DNA of 64,000 nucleotides from Erodium maritimum. Taxonomy: Eukaryota > Streptophyta > Magnoliopsida > Geraniales > Geraniaceae. Both the position numbers and the translations under genes were made by a program. The stretch spans positions 10,616,001 to 10,680,000 of the forward strand of contig OY997588.1 of the NCBI GenBank assembly GCA_963921825.1, written 5' to 3'. Shown here piece after piece: positions 53,211 to 64,000 of this stretch. The notes below the pieces were generated by a model, which was not told the DNA's origin, ran no database searches, and saw only the letters and a program-made list of their open reading frames with translations. How positions within the stretch are numbered: the first letter of the stretch is position 1; every line of letters starts with the position of its first letter.

Positions 53211-55614
53211 TGATGTGGACGTAAATTGCATCGATTTTGGATGTTTTTTAGCCCACATTCTTGAGCTTTTTAGTCCTGGGATTGTATAATTTGGTCCACT
53301 TTTCTCTTCATACTCATACTTTGCCTACACATATATGTTAGTCTTAGTGCCCGTAGTTCAATCCTAAATGTCCAAATGTATATATCATCGTTAGCAATAA
53401 AATTAAAGCGGCTTTATATTACTTATGTGTTGGAGTAATATATCGACGTGTGCTCTGATCTATGCCCACCATGCGAATAGAACCATAGATCAAGATAGAT
53501 CACACTAGATGGGTCCTTAGTCAACAAAGCTTCACTAGAAGCGACTAGTATGAAAGATGGCTCTTTATGGCTTACGTTCTGTTAGTCATTGGAATGAGAT
53601 TCCAGAGTCTGATCATAGATATCATGTGGGACATGATATTGGACGACCCGCCCTGAATATGTGCCATAGATTAAGTCATGAACATATTCAGTGTCGTAGC
53701 TTGTCATGTATCCTTAGACCAAGGAGTCTTTGTGATCGCTATGTAGTCAACAACTGAGTTTGACCTGAGCCTAACGTTGCCCGTAACAGGGCTTCCATAA
53801 CGGCCAGGATTGGCTTGGGGACGGGCTACATGAGTGACATGAAAGACGGCTAAGGGATTTATCCCTCATACTGAGGTATGGGAAAGATATCGGTTCTCGG
53901 CCGCTTGATCGAGAGTGACTGAAAGAATAGCATGACCATGCACATGATACTGGGTATCATATCTTCAGTCATCTCACATATCAAGGAACGGTGATTGAGA
54001 ATAATAAGGATGACGGCTCTATGCCTTATCTCAATCAGGATATCAGAGATAAAAGGATAATGACAGGGATGACGGAAAGGTTAGAATCGACAGGGTCGAT
54101 TCGTTATGCAATGTCAGGCAATACTAAAGTCTCGTTAGTTTCCACTTAAATAGGATCAAGTAAAATGGGATTTTACGTTGATCTACTGACATGCATAAAC
54201 CTAAGGGTCACACCGGAGGATGAAACTCATTGACACATTTATGGAGAATGGCCAAAAGGGAGTTGTCTCGGGACATGATCAAAACTGGATTTTGAGTCAT
54301 GTGCCCGTAAGTGAATAGGACTTTACGGATCAAGACAAGGCTTGGAGTCTTGGGATTGATCGCGTCGGATAATGTTGGACATTTCCGGTATGGAAGGCTT
54401 GGAGGCGATGAGCGAATCATGAGGCCTCGTTGGAAATGGCCACGGGCCATGTTCCAAGAGGCCCATGAAAGGACCATGCAACCAAGGCCCATGGAACTAA
54501 TTAATCAAGTCTTGATTAATTAGTACTAAGTAAGCAAGACAAGGATTAAGGTGTTGGTGATTCACCACCTAACCTAATCTTGTCTAGCCATACTTTGTCC
54601 TATTTACACCTTACTTGACACCATACTTGTCCCATGCCTTTAGTTGGACAAGTATGAGTTTTGTTATGTTTAAGTCATCTTTTTTCAACATAACTAACAC
54701 AAGACAAGGATAGGAAACACAACTTCTCTCTCCCTCCCCTTTCAATTTCGGGTTTGGCAAGTTCCCACCTCCATTTTTGTGTTCTTGAGTCCTCAAAGAG
54801 AAGAACTACGTGACTTTGATTCCCATGTGGATACGTAGGCGTCTTGGAGACTCAAGCCAATCATTCGTTAACCGGTGTTCTTGTTTTGGTACGAAATAGT
54901 GCTGAATTTTTCTCTTGTGAATCCATTCTTTGTTAGTTGTTTCATGGTTTAATCGTCTCTTGGTTTTCATTGATTTTCCGCTGCGAGTTGGTTCATCTCC
55001 AACCATACCTCAAGACCCAACAAACACGAATGCCTGCGAATTATTAGTCATATTGTAACCCCATTAAAGTCCTAGATCGCCTTTTCTTCTGAATTTCACA
55101 ACACCTGCTATTTTTGCCTCGTACTTGATTTCGATTTTTCTTACTTTAGATTTCAAACTGTTATTTACATTTTTAAAACCAAAATAAATCTTTTAAGAAA
55201 CAAATTAACTAACGGATTTTAAATCGAGTGACTGCGCACCAGCCGTCAAGTAGTATTTAGGTTCAAGTCCGGTTATTGTACCCAAGGGAGCAATAAAACA
55301 GTCACTCGATTTAAAATCGGTTAGTTAATCTGTTTTTAAAAATGTAAATAACAATTTGAAATCTAAAGTAAGAGAGATTGAAATCAAGTACGAAGCAAAA
55401 ATAGCAGGTGTTGTGAAATTCAGAAGAAAAAATGATTTAGGACTTTAATGGGGTTACAATATGACTAATAATTCGCAGGCATTCGTGTTTATATGTGCAG
55501 AAAAAGTACGAGTATAGAGAGAATAATGGACCAAATTATACAATCCCGAGACTAAAAAAATTCAAGAATGTGGGCAAAAAACATCCAAAATCGATGCAAT
55601 TTACGTCCACATCA
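53211..55614. mobile_element. foldback element with TG...CA ends and 5-bp TSD
   Basis: The left arm (53211-53335 plus 55023-55234, about 337 bp) is the inverse of the right arm (55299-55614, about 316 bp), with a 64-bp spacer at 55235-55298. Ends are TGATGTGGACG...CGTCCACATCA. A perfect 5-bp TSD, GGTAC, lies at 53206-53210 and 55615-55619. Without the LTR inserted in its left arm, the element is 717 bp. TG...CA ends and a 5-bp TSD are the marks of LTR-retrotransposon integration, but the long inverted arms are not. The spacer has a GTCCGGTTATTGTACCC motif followed by AAGGGAG. Confidence 0.88.
53336..55022 (+). mobile_element. solo LTR E2, 1,687 bp, inside the foldback arm
   Basis: Starts TGTTAGTCTTAGTGCCCG and ends GAGACCCAACA. 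It has the same length as E3 (59887-61573) and differs from it by scattered substitutions. The flanks are ...CACATATA and AACACGAATG..., with no duplication; the matching unoccupied right arm reads CACATATAAACACGAATG. Contains a palindrome at 54496-54524. No internal domain, so solo LTR. Short open frames inside are non-coding. Confidence 0.9.
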
Positions 55615-55619
55615 GGTAC

Positions 55620-56316
55620 CATAGCGACCTTGTTCTCAATCGGCGACAAGATGTACTATCTGTTGTTAGTGCTAGGATGATATATGGTCTGATGAAAATC
55701 TTGAGCATTGGCTCAATGGGGCCTGTAGGGTCCAATGGATTGATTGTCCAACCATCGAGGGGTGGAATGCACCCTTGCCTCGATCATTTTCGTGGTACAG
55801 TGGGGGTCTATCGGTAATTCCATCTTACTAAACGTAGGGTGGCATCGGTTTCATCAAGCACCGGCGTGATATTCTTCTACCAGATCGGGTACCAGCAACT
55901 TTACGTCTTTAAAGACCCTCATTATCATCAAAGAGGGACGACGTCAATTTGTTTATCGAGAGGATGCAAAGTCCTATTGATCCATCCCAGTCCATGGTTA
56001 CAGGACTGTTTGGGTTTCAACGACTGTTTTGGTGGTGTTGACCGCTAAAACAGTATACTCATGGAGCATTTTTCTGAGTTTCGGTGTCAATCATCCGAAA
56101 AGGGGCCCGTTCTGTCCTACCTTCTTGTTTAGATTCATTGTACCGGTTTCTTTGGAAGCTATCGTAGTATCACCTTTTAGATAGCTTAGTGAAGTATTTT
56201 TCCAAATAAACTTTTATTTTTACTGTTTGTTTCCTTTGCCCCATGATCCTAGGGCTTGTTTTTCTTGGCGTTATTTCTCTTATGATCTTTAATATATAGT
56301 CTCATTTTTCTCAAAA
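55620..56316 (+). mobile_element. LINE 3' part right of the foldback
   Basis: Ends TAATATATAGTCTCATTTTT, CTC and an A-run at about 56310-56316, a LINE-type tail. It is probably continuous with sequence left of 53206, before the foldback inserted. No protein domain could be identified with confidence. Confidence 0.5.
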
Positions 56317-56425
56317 AATAATAATTGATTAATGCAACTTATAGTATTGTAGTCTATTGGTCTTATTACAGGAGTAAGTCTATTTCTCTCCTCTCTTTTT
56401 TATCTGACTAGTACAAATTCAGTTG

Positions 56426-56950
56426 TATTTTTTTATAAGCAAATGAGATTTTATTAATTTATCAAAGATAAAATACTAGTAAAGACATTCGGAAACGGTG
56501 TTTCGAACCCCACAAGGACATGCATATAACGAGTTTCTATAAGAAACTAATGAAAAAATTTGTTTGCTGATCTCTTGACAAACACGTGTTTAGCATCCTC
56601 GATAATAGAAATGACCCTAGCATCCTGAAGGATAGCTCTAATTGGAGACAAAGGTAACTAGGATGTTGAGAGCATACCAAGCATCCCTTAGGCATCATTG
56701 TGGAAAATGATCTTCCTTTAGTGCCGATCCCGCGCCAGAGTCAGAGCAACCACAATCGCATAGGGCTCGATCAAACTGGGCTCCTAAACGCCCTGCACTG
56801 TACCATTTCATGCACCGATAACAATCCCTGAGTCCGATTGACAAATAAGACATTCTTTTGAGACTTATGTTTGATCGCACTCCTTAGGAGAAGTGAGTCC
56901 TCACCACGGGATCAAACAGGGTTTAAACACCATCCTAAATAGAGTTCTTC
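56426..56950 (-). mobile_element. 5'-truncated LINE fragment
   Basis: On the minus strand, it ends TTAATAAAATCTCATTTGCT, TATA and an A-run. A short TTCAGTTG repeat at 56418-56425 and 56948-56955 may be a decayed TSD. The 61-codon minus-strand frame (56880-56695) is not a recognised domain. Confidence 0.55.
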
Positions 56951-57524
56951 AGTTGGTTATGTCTTTACAATTGTTTTATCGCAGTTTATATTCTCATTTT
57001 AAAACTGAATTCATCTTTCATCAATTGATTTAGAGTTTCGAGAGGCTGAGATTGTCCATTTTTTGTATTAGCTCTAATCTTTTTGATTAATAATATAAGA
57101 ATTTTTTTCGCTCAAAGAAATAAAAGAACCTACGAGCCCTACACCTACCGTGTTACTGTTAGAGAAGTTCAATTTCAATGGATACTATTTAATTAGCCTG
57201 ATTTTTTTTTTTGAAGGACACATCTAGCTTAAGAAGACAAGGGTACGTATGTTGTCTGTTTATAGTCTTTCTGTTAACTTAGATTTGAATCCACGACAAC
57301 TGAAAATGATGATGAAGAATATAGTTATATTATGGGACCAAAACATGTGATAATGTCAATGGCCATAAAATAAAGGTCGGACCAGCTCATGATGATCCCT
57401 TCATGGAAGGACTGCTATTCTGTTCACACGTTACAAGTACATTGTTTTTGATACTAGTCCGTGACATTTAGTTATATATGTTTAATGTTTATGTCAATAT
57501 TAACAAGAAAGAAATGGATTCTTC
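56951..57524. other. AT-rich intergenic sequence
   Basis: Nothing recognised. Confidence 0.45.
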
Positions 57525-57527
57525 TAA

Positions 57528-58016
57528 GAGCATCCACAACGAACACATATATAATTTGTAAATAGTAAATCACAAGTTGCATTATTGTGAAAATAAAAAG
57601 CGTGTGATTCACGGTTCGCGACTCACTAAACGCAAGTCGAGAATAACGAATCGCTATTCACAATTGTAAGTCAATGATTCGCGAGTCGCGATCAACCAAC
57701 CAAAACGCACCACATGTCTTCTAAAAAAATCCAATTTTGTGCAAACAATGTTCAAAATTTATAAATTTATAATTAGTTTCTTATTGTTTTAACTAATTTA
57801 TTGAATATCTTTGATCACAAAAAAATATATTTATTTACACTTCGAATCGAGAAAACAAACAAAAACTCAACATCGCTACAAATCATGAGTTTCATATATG
57901 AGTCTCACACTATGTAACACAACTCAATTTAGGAAACCCGCATCACAATTCAGTACAACCACCACATGATCCTCAAATCATGATCCCCATATGTGAGTCC
58001 CTCACTGTACAGGCTC
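57528..58016. mobile_element. PIF/Harbinger (Tourist-like) MITE
   Basis: 489 bp, with terminal GAGCATCCACAACG at the left and inverted GAGCCTGTACAGTG at the right. TSD TAA at 57525-57527 and 58017-58019. The left part is rich in CGCGA motifs (GATTCGCGAGTCGCGATC). Non-coding. Confidence 0.72.
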
Positions 58017-58053
58017 TAATCCTGCATCATATTATCTTTTGCATCACAACCTA

Positions 58054-59671
58054 TTTTTTACTTATCAGTAATTTTTTATTTTATAAACAAAACTTTTAAA
58101 AGTAAAGGACAAGGCAAAAGAAAACCCTTCAAAATAAGAGACTTACAAATAAAGGCATGCCCAAATGAGATTCCTAGCACAAGTATACTTGCAAAATAAG
58201 TAACCTAATCAGAACCAAGGATGGGTCTAACAATCGTATACCCAAGTATTTCAACTATGAAGCAAACTGAAACAAACGTACAACCAGAGAATGCCAACAT
58301 GCCACCTCTAACCAAGAAACCGGATATAAACAATGGACCGGATTTGGTCTAAAACCTAGGTATTACAACCAAGAAGCACAACAGGTAAAAAACACGATAG
58401 AGGGTGAGAACAAAATATCTAATAAAGGTCTAAACAAATCCGATTTTCCAACCATTAAGCTCAAAGGTAACGACTAAAAACAACCAACAAGGGGTAACCA
58501 AAACACTAAAAACAAGTCAGACAACCTAGAAAGACAGCGTGAAGTTCAACAATGAAACGAACCAAGACCTAATCAGAAGCTAAAGAAGTAAAAACAACCT
58601 TTAAGCCCGAGAAAGAAGCTAAAGAAATAAAAACAAGATCATAAAGTGCCTGAGCTCTGTGATCACCATCCATGCTTACGTTGTGCACGTTGTAGACCCA
58701 AACCTAACAAGGGAAATCTTTTACTCGTTCCATAGTTACCAGAGAGGTAATACACCACCAGCCACCACTGAGAGGATCCCCAAAAGGAAGTGAAACGGTA
58801 TCGTCTCGATACCGAGTAAAGACAAACACCTAGAAGACCAGAGGAAGGATCGAAACCTAGCTACAAGTCTACAACCATATGTCCACCCAAATCCCCTAAA
58901 CCGAACGAGTAGCCTCCGGCCAGCACTATGGAAAGAATCGAACTAGTCTGAAACAAGAGGGAGCACAGGAGGAACAAACTTACCAAAGGAGTGAAGCGTG
59001 ACCAAACCCAACTGAAGCTTAAAGTGAAACAACCCGAACCCACGACAACAACCCAGAAAATTGCCCCAGCAAAATCCGATAGCGAATGACCAGCACCACC
59101 AGCCACAACCTACTTCAACCTCACACTTAAGCCACAACTTGATTTGAGCCACTCGAAGGAAGAAGAAATGCTCCGACGAGCTCCAGATTGGCGAATCAAA
59201 AAAAAAATAGGCATGAGCTAAACTGGACCAGGAACACTGACGCACCACTGCAACGACCACAAGAGAGAATATCTGGTAAGGCTAGGGAGGGACGAGGTGA
59301 GGTAGACCACCTCGTAGAAACTCACATCCCATATATCAGATCCGGAGAAAGAAGATCTCATCGGTGGTCAATACCAATCCAACGACCACGAGTGATGAGA
59401 AGAAGCTTCGATTCTTCACTGGCGAAGAGAAAGAAGCCGGGTAGGAAGATCTGAAGTAGAACAAGGAAAACGAAATAAAAACCGATTTGGACAAGTGGGA
59501 ACGAAAGAAGAAGAAAGAATAAGAGAATGAAGAGTAGCCATCGTCAAGGTCCAGAACCACGAGGATCATGGACCGTTACCAACGGCCACAAGAAGACCTT
59601 GTGGTTACAAAGTTAGACGAAAAAGGCTTTCAAAGAGAAGTTTTAGAGAGAAAAAGGATGCAACCAACTAT
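58054..59671 (-). mobile_element. ORF2-less LINE derivative with TSD, 1.6 kb
   Basis: A 13-bp duplication, GCATCACAACCTA at 58041-58053 and GCACCACAACCTA at 59672-59684 (one mismatch), brackets the element. Read on the minus strand, the 3' end is TAAAATAAAAAATTACTG, AT and AAGTAAAAAATA, matching the LINE tail at 8160-8190. No endonuclease, reverse transcriptase or RNase H motif was found; open frames (58861-59260, 59336-59569) are Cys/Trp/Phe-rich without a domain. Confidence 0.8.
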
Positions 59672-59886
59672 GCACCACAACCTACTGATTTGTCACCAAA
59701 TAATATTTTGGTACATGAGAGGAAATTATTAGTTTTTAGTTAGTGGAGTTTTATGTTTTAAAACTAGAAATTTAAAGAACTTCGCCTGTAGTAGGAACTG
59801 CACAAACCCGAGAAGCCTTGATTTGAATTGAATTTTAAAAGCATGTATATCAAGGGGGCTAAAGGCTTGAGACTTGAGGCAGGATC

Positions 59887-61573
59887 TGTTAGTCTTAGTG
59901 CCCGTAGTTCAATCCTAAATGTCCAAATGTATATATCATCGTTAGCAATAAAATTAAAGCGGCTTTATATTACCTATGTGTTGGAGTAATATATCGATGT
60001 GTGCTCTGGTCTATGCCCACTATGCGAATAGAACCATAGATAGAGATGGATCACACTCGATGGGTCCCTAGTCAACAAAGCTTCACTAGAAGCGACTAGT
60101 ATGAAAGATGGCTCTTTATGGCTTACGTTCTGTTCGTCATTGGAATGGGATTCCGGAGTCTGATCATAGATATCATGTGGGACATGATATTGGACGACCC
60201 AACATGAATATGTGCCATAGATCAAGTCATGAACATATTCATTATCGTAGCTTGTCATGTATCCTTAGACCAAGGAGTCTTTGTGATCGCTATGTAGTCA
60301 ACAACTGAGTTTGACCTGAGCCTAACGTTGTCCGTAACAGGGCTTCCATAACGGTCAGGATTGGCTTGGGGACGGGCTACATGAGTGACACGAAAGACGG
60401 CTAAGGGATTTATCCCTCATACTGAGGTATGAGAAAGATATCGGTTCTCGGCCGCTTGATCGAGAGTGAATGAAAGAATAGCATGGCCATGCACATGATA
60501 CTGGGTATCATATATTCAGTCATCTCACATATAAGGAACAGTGATTGAGAATAATAAGGATGACGGCTCTATGCCTTATCTCAATCAGGATATCGGAGAT
60601 AAAAGGATATTGACAGGGACGACAGAAAGGTTAGAATCGACAGGGTCGATTCGTTATGCAGTGTCAGGCAATACTAAAGTCTCGTTAGTTGCCACTTAAA
60701 TAGGATCAAGTAAAATGGGATTTTACGTTGATCTATTGACATGCATAAACCTAAGGGTCACACCGGAGGGTGAAACTCATTGACACATTTATGGAGAATG
60801 GCCAAAAGGGAGTTGTCTCAGGACATGACCAAAACTGGGTTTTGGGTCATGTGCTCGTAAGTGAATAGGACTTTACGGATCAAGACAAGGCTTGGAGTCT
60901 TGGGATTGATCGTGTCGGATAATGTTGGACATTTCCGGTATGGAAGGCTTGGAGGCGATGAGTGAATCACGGGACCTCGTTGGAAATGGTCGCGGGCCAT
61001 GTTCCAAGAGGCCCATGAAAGGACCATGCAACCAAGGCCCATGGAACTAATTAATCAAGTCTTGATTAATTAGTACTAAGTAAGCAAGACAAGGATTAAG
61101 GTGTTGGTGATTCACCACCTAACCCAATCTTGTCTAGCCATACTTTGTCCTATTTACACCTTACTTGACACCATACTTGTCTCATGCCTTTAGTTGGACA
61201 AGTATGAGTTTTGTTATGTTTAAGTCATCCTATTTCAACATAACAAACACAAGACAAGAATAAGAAACACAACTTCTCTCCCCCTTCCCTTGCAATTTCG
61301 GGTTTGGCAAGCTCCCACCTCCATTTTTGTGTTCTTGAGTCCTCAAAGAGAATAACTACGTGGCTTTGATTCCCATGTGGATACGTAGGCGTCTTGGAGA
61401 CTCAAGCCAATCATTCGTTAACCGGTGTTCTTGTTTTGGTAAGAAATAGTGCTGAATTTTTCTCTTATGAATCCATTCTTTGTTAGTTGTTTCATGGTTT
61501 TAATCGTCTCTTGGTTTTCCTTGATTTTCCGTTGCGAGTTGGTTCATCTCTAACCCTACCTCGAGACCCAACA
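59887..61573 (+). mobile_element. solo LTR E3, 1,687 bp
   Basis: Starts TGTTAGTCTTAGTGCCCG and ends GAGACCCAACA. Flanking 5-mers GGATC (59882-59886) and TGATC (61574-61578) are a TSD with one mismatch. Equal in length to E2 and very similar along its whole length. Contains the conserved palindrome at 61046-61074. No internal domain. Confidence 0.92.
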
Positions 61574-61623
61574 TGATCCTCTACTGACTGGGCTGAATTG
61601 TGATCATGCCCCTCTGAAATTGA

Positions 61624-62249
61624 GAGTGTTCCACATCAAGGGGGCAAAAAAAAGGGCACGTGCCCCTCTGAAATGCTGACTGGATAATTAATAATGATTT
61701 TGCTGAATATGTTGAATGCATATGTAACTAACAAAATAATAAATAAAATAGAAATAAATTATATAAAATTAATTAATAAACACATAAATTTTAAAAAAAA
61801 TACAAAACTAATTAATAAATACAATTAAATAACTAAAATGGATAATGAAACTTGAAATTTCATCACAACTCGTCGTCGTCATTTAAGCCTCGTCGTCAGA
61901 CATTTTTTTATCGAAATAGAAAAGTGATATTTTAAATTAAAAAAATAATAATTTAAAAACTGATTTTTTAAATTAAAAAAAAAAGATTTTATAAATTAAA
62001 AACTGATTTAATATACAGAATGAAAAAAAAGTACGACACGTGTCGCGCGAGGAGAAGGAGCGAGCGGCGCGGAGGCGAGAGGCGCGTTCCTACCCCTCAC
62101 CCCGCTATCGCTTACCCCCCTACCCGCCCCGCCCCTCCCCCCGCGCCGCTCCATCTCAGCTCCCCACATCAAGCGGGGCTTGAGCCCCAAACCCTGACTC
62201 CTCCACCCCACGCCCCCGCCCCCTTCTTGCCCCCTTGATGTAAATGCTC
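61624..62249. mobile_element. PIF/Harbinger-type non-autonomous element
   Basis: 626 bp. Left end GAGTGTTCCACATCAAGGGG and inverted right end GAGCATTTACATCAAGGGGG share CATCAAGGGGGCAA. Flanking trinucleotides are TGA and TAA, a decayed TWA site. The left half is AT-rich; the right half (62040-62230) is strongly GC-rich with CACGTGTCGCG, also seen in the Harbinger at 6647-7498 (CACGTGTCGCGAGAAGG). Confidence 0.75.
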
Positions 62250-64000
62250 TAAAATAATCATTTCTCAGATTATATAATTTAGATAGCAATTTAATTGAGT
62301 TAATGAAATAAATTATTTAAACATGAATTTGTTGTGGATCTGTTTACCCGGAATATTCAAGAATTGGTATAATTAGTTTGGAGCATATGAATATATTATA
62401 AATCATATAGAATCGATACAAATACAAACGTAAGCATAAGCAGGAAATAAAAGTGTGAGACAAAAGTCATAACTCATAGGTGTCAGACACTAACCCTAAA
62501 ATTGGATATCCGACTAACTAAGGAACAATCTGTTGTGGATAATCTCCATACGGATGGCTACTCAGCTGTAGCTCATAAGAATCATTACCTGAATCGATAT
62601 GAAAATGCTTATGAAGATTGATATGGGTCGTTTGAGCGGATAACGTGAACCCATAGAGAATATCAAGGAATGGGAAAAAAGGTTATCGGGCTTGCACCGA
62701 CAATAGTAGGGCGATGCGTGTATCCCCATACACGCCCTGATGCTCGATCCCGCACATTGTTCGATGTGAGGCTTCCGTACAGACCTCACCTGTGAGATCC
62801 CCTGCTAAGCCTATGCCATAGCCGGGGGGCTCCATATCCCTTGAGGCGTGCAAGTTCTTGGAGGCCACGATGAACGTCTCCTAATTTGGCAGGAGATCAT
62901 GCATTGTCCCAGCTTCGTTTGGTCCTCAGGATTCGGGACGTTGGCTCCAAGTGGTGGTGTGCGTGCTTACAAGCGGTGTTGGCTCCAAGGACGTGGTGGT
63001 GTGGTAGGTTGGAAATCTTGACTTGTAGGCGTGATTCTCCGTCCCAAAGGAGCAGTGAACCAAGGATTGGTTGTACGAGAAAGTTGTTGGGAGTCCCTCT
63101 TCTTTCCTTTCCTAAAGTGGTTCTTATGAGCTACAACTAAGTAGGACACCTCTACCGAAGTACGTTTCGGTGACTATGGCTCCTTCTTCTCCTCCGTCCG
63201 TTTATGCTCCCAGTGCTACCATGACCTGAACTGGGAGCTTCTCCGTCGGTAGTCCTGAAACCAAGCTAGGGAAGGCTCGGGCTCTGTCCCTGGGTATCTT
63301 CTTCCTCATGCGATGGCCTCGTGCTTTCACTATCAAACCCTAGATCGTCGGCATCACAATCTTTCCATAACCATATTCCGGATCCTCTCCCGGGTGTCGT
63401 GTTCCAGAGGTTTCGACAGACCCTGCCTCGATTTCCTATTACCGCGCCTCCATACTCCCTCTCTTCCCCCGGGTATGGCGGTGGTTAGAGAAGATATTCT
63501 CAGCCACCACGGTGGAGGTTAAGGCACACTGATCTTTCCTTGGCCATAGGATTTTGCACAGAATGGTGGTGTCCTCCTCCATGGTCGCTACTCACCATGG
63601 TTGTGTTAAAGGATAGGGTGGACCTTGGGCACTTCGAGCCTCTTCCCGTCCTCCCCCGCTGGTCTCAGTAGGGTCTCTGGGATGCGATAGGCAAGCTTAG
63701 CCTGAAGATAGGATGCAAGAAGCTCCACGGGTAAGGGCCAGGGAGCTGCACCAGAGCCGCTATCTGCATACCCTGGCATACCGGAAAGGACTGTTGCAGT
63801 ATAACCCGGTGAAAAGGGCCTCGCCCCCGCTTGGGTCGAAAACCCTCGCTGGCTCAGGTGGAGTAGTTGTCATAAGAGCCTCACAGAGGGGATGCCCTAG
63901 CAGTGGAATCGGGAGAGCAGGGAGGCAGCTCTTCCCCATTGACCATGGATATGATACCTAAGATTGTGTTGTCTCGAGGTATGGACACCAGTGTAACCAC
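62250..64000. other. unclassified, probably repeat-derived sequence
   Basis: 62250-62890 is AT-rich, turning mixed. 62890-64000 is GC-richer on the plus strand with several interrupted open frames (for example 63313-63522 and 63713-63961) and a leader-like ATGGCTCCTTCTTCTCCTCC at about 63176. It resembles the 5' UTR and broken ORF1 of the LINEs elsewhere in this window, but I recognise no domain. Confidence 0.35.

Noticed and set aside
53211..55614. A full-length LTR retrotransposon with E2 as an LTR
   Set aside because: The sequences flanking E2 are the two halves of one inverted-repeat arm, with no gag-pol and no second direct copy of E2 nearby.
53336..61573. E2 and E3 as the two LTRs of one 8.2-kb retrotransposon
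   Set aside because: They are in the same orientation and equal in length, but each has its own local context: E2 sits inside the foldback arm, E3 has its own near-match TSD, and the DNA between holds LINE fragments and a MITE, with no gag-pol, primer site or polypurine tract.
1..64000. CRISPR arrays, bacterial operons, rRNA genes
   Set aside because: The repeat arrays are tandem without unique spacers, genes have plant introns, and no rRNA or complete tRNA sequence was recognised.

Overview
This is nuclear DNA from a seed plant, most probably a eudicot. It has GT-AG introns, AT-rich spacers, a group Ia bHLH gene, an intronless ATL-type RING-H2 gene, very long LTRs, many LINE remnants, and hAT, PIF/Harbinger and MULE-like MITEs. 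I cannot name the species. Only two genes look intact in 64 kb; almost everything else is transposable-element sequence, much of it nested.

Layout. 0-6.5 kb: a LINE 3' fragment split by two solo LTRs in opposite orientation, each with a perfect 5-bp target-site duplication (TSD). 6.6-8.2 kb: a broken PIF/Harbinger transposase that runs into a LINE tail. 9.7-11.2 kb: the three-exon bHLH gene on the minus strand, with a MITE in intron 1 and a 487-bp LINE fragment in its proximal promoter. 12.5-15 kb: a SINE-like stretch, a MITE with about 190-bp inverted arms and a decayed hAT-like element. 15-17 kb: a LINE ORF1 pseudogene. 17-30.1 kb: a hAT transposase pseudogene split by a LINE fragment and by a stack of elements. 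A minus-strand solo LTR (18546-29846) contains a 7.9-kb gag-only LTR retrotransposon (21617-29523), which contains a hAT-type MITE (23272-23997). 30.3-32.8 kb: an ORF1-only LINE with TSDs. 33.6-34.7 kb: the intact ATL gene. 35-48.8 kb: LINE remnants on both strands, several of which lack ORF2. 48.8-50.5 kb: AT-rich spacer. 50.5-56.9 kb: more LINE remnants and a 717-bp foldback element that has TG...CA ends and a 5-bp TSD and is split by a 1,687-bp solo LTR. 57.5-62.3 kb: two PIF-type MITEs, an ORF2-less LINE and a second 1,687-bp solo LTR. 62.3-64 kb: unclassified.

The two host genes are unrelated to each other. The bHLH protein should be a nuclear, E-box-binding transcription factor, and the ATL protein a membrane E3 ubiquitin ligase. 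Most of the information here is in how elements interrupt one another. TSDs, and the reading frame of the split hAT gene, let the order of insertion be read directly. The most unusual items are the gag-only retroelement carrying tRNA-5'-half-like sequence, the LTR-like foldback with a TSD-less LTR insertion, the conserved 4 x 35-bp palindrome arrays inside the long LTRs, and the repeated ORF2-less LINE derivatives.
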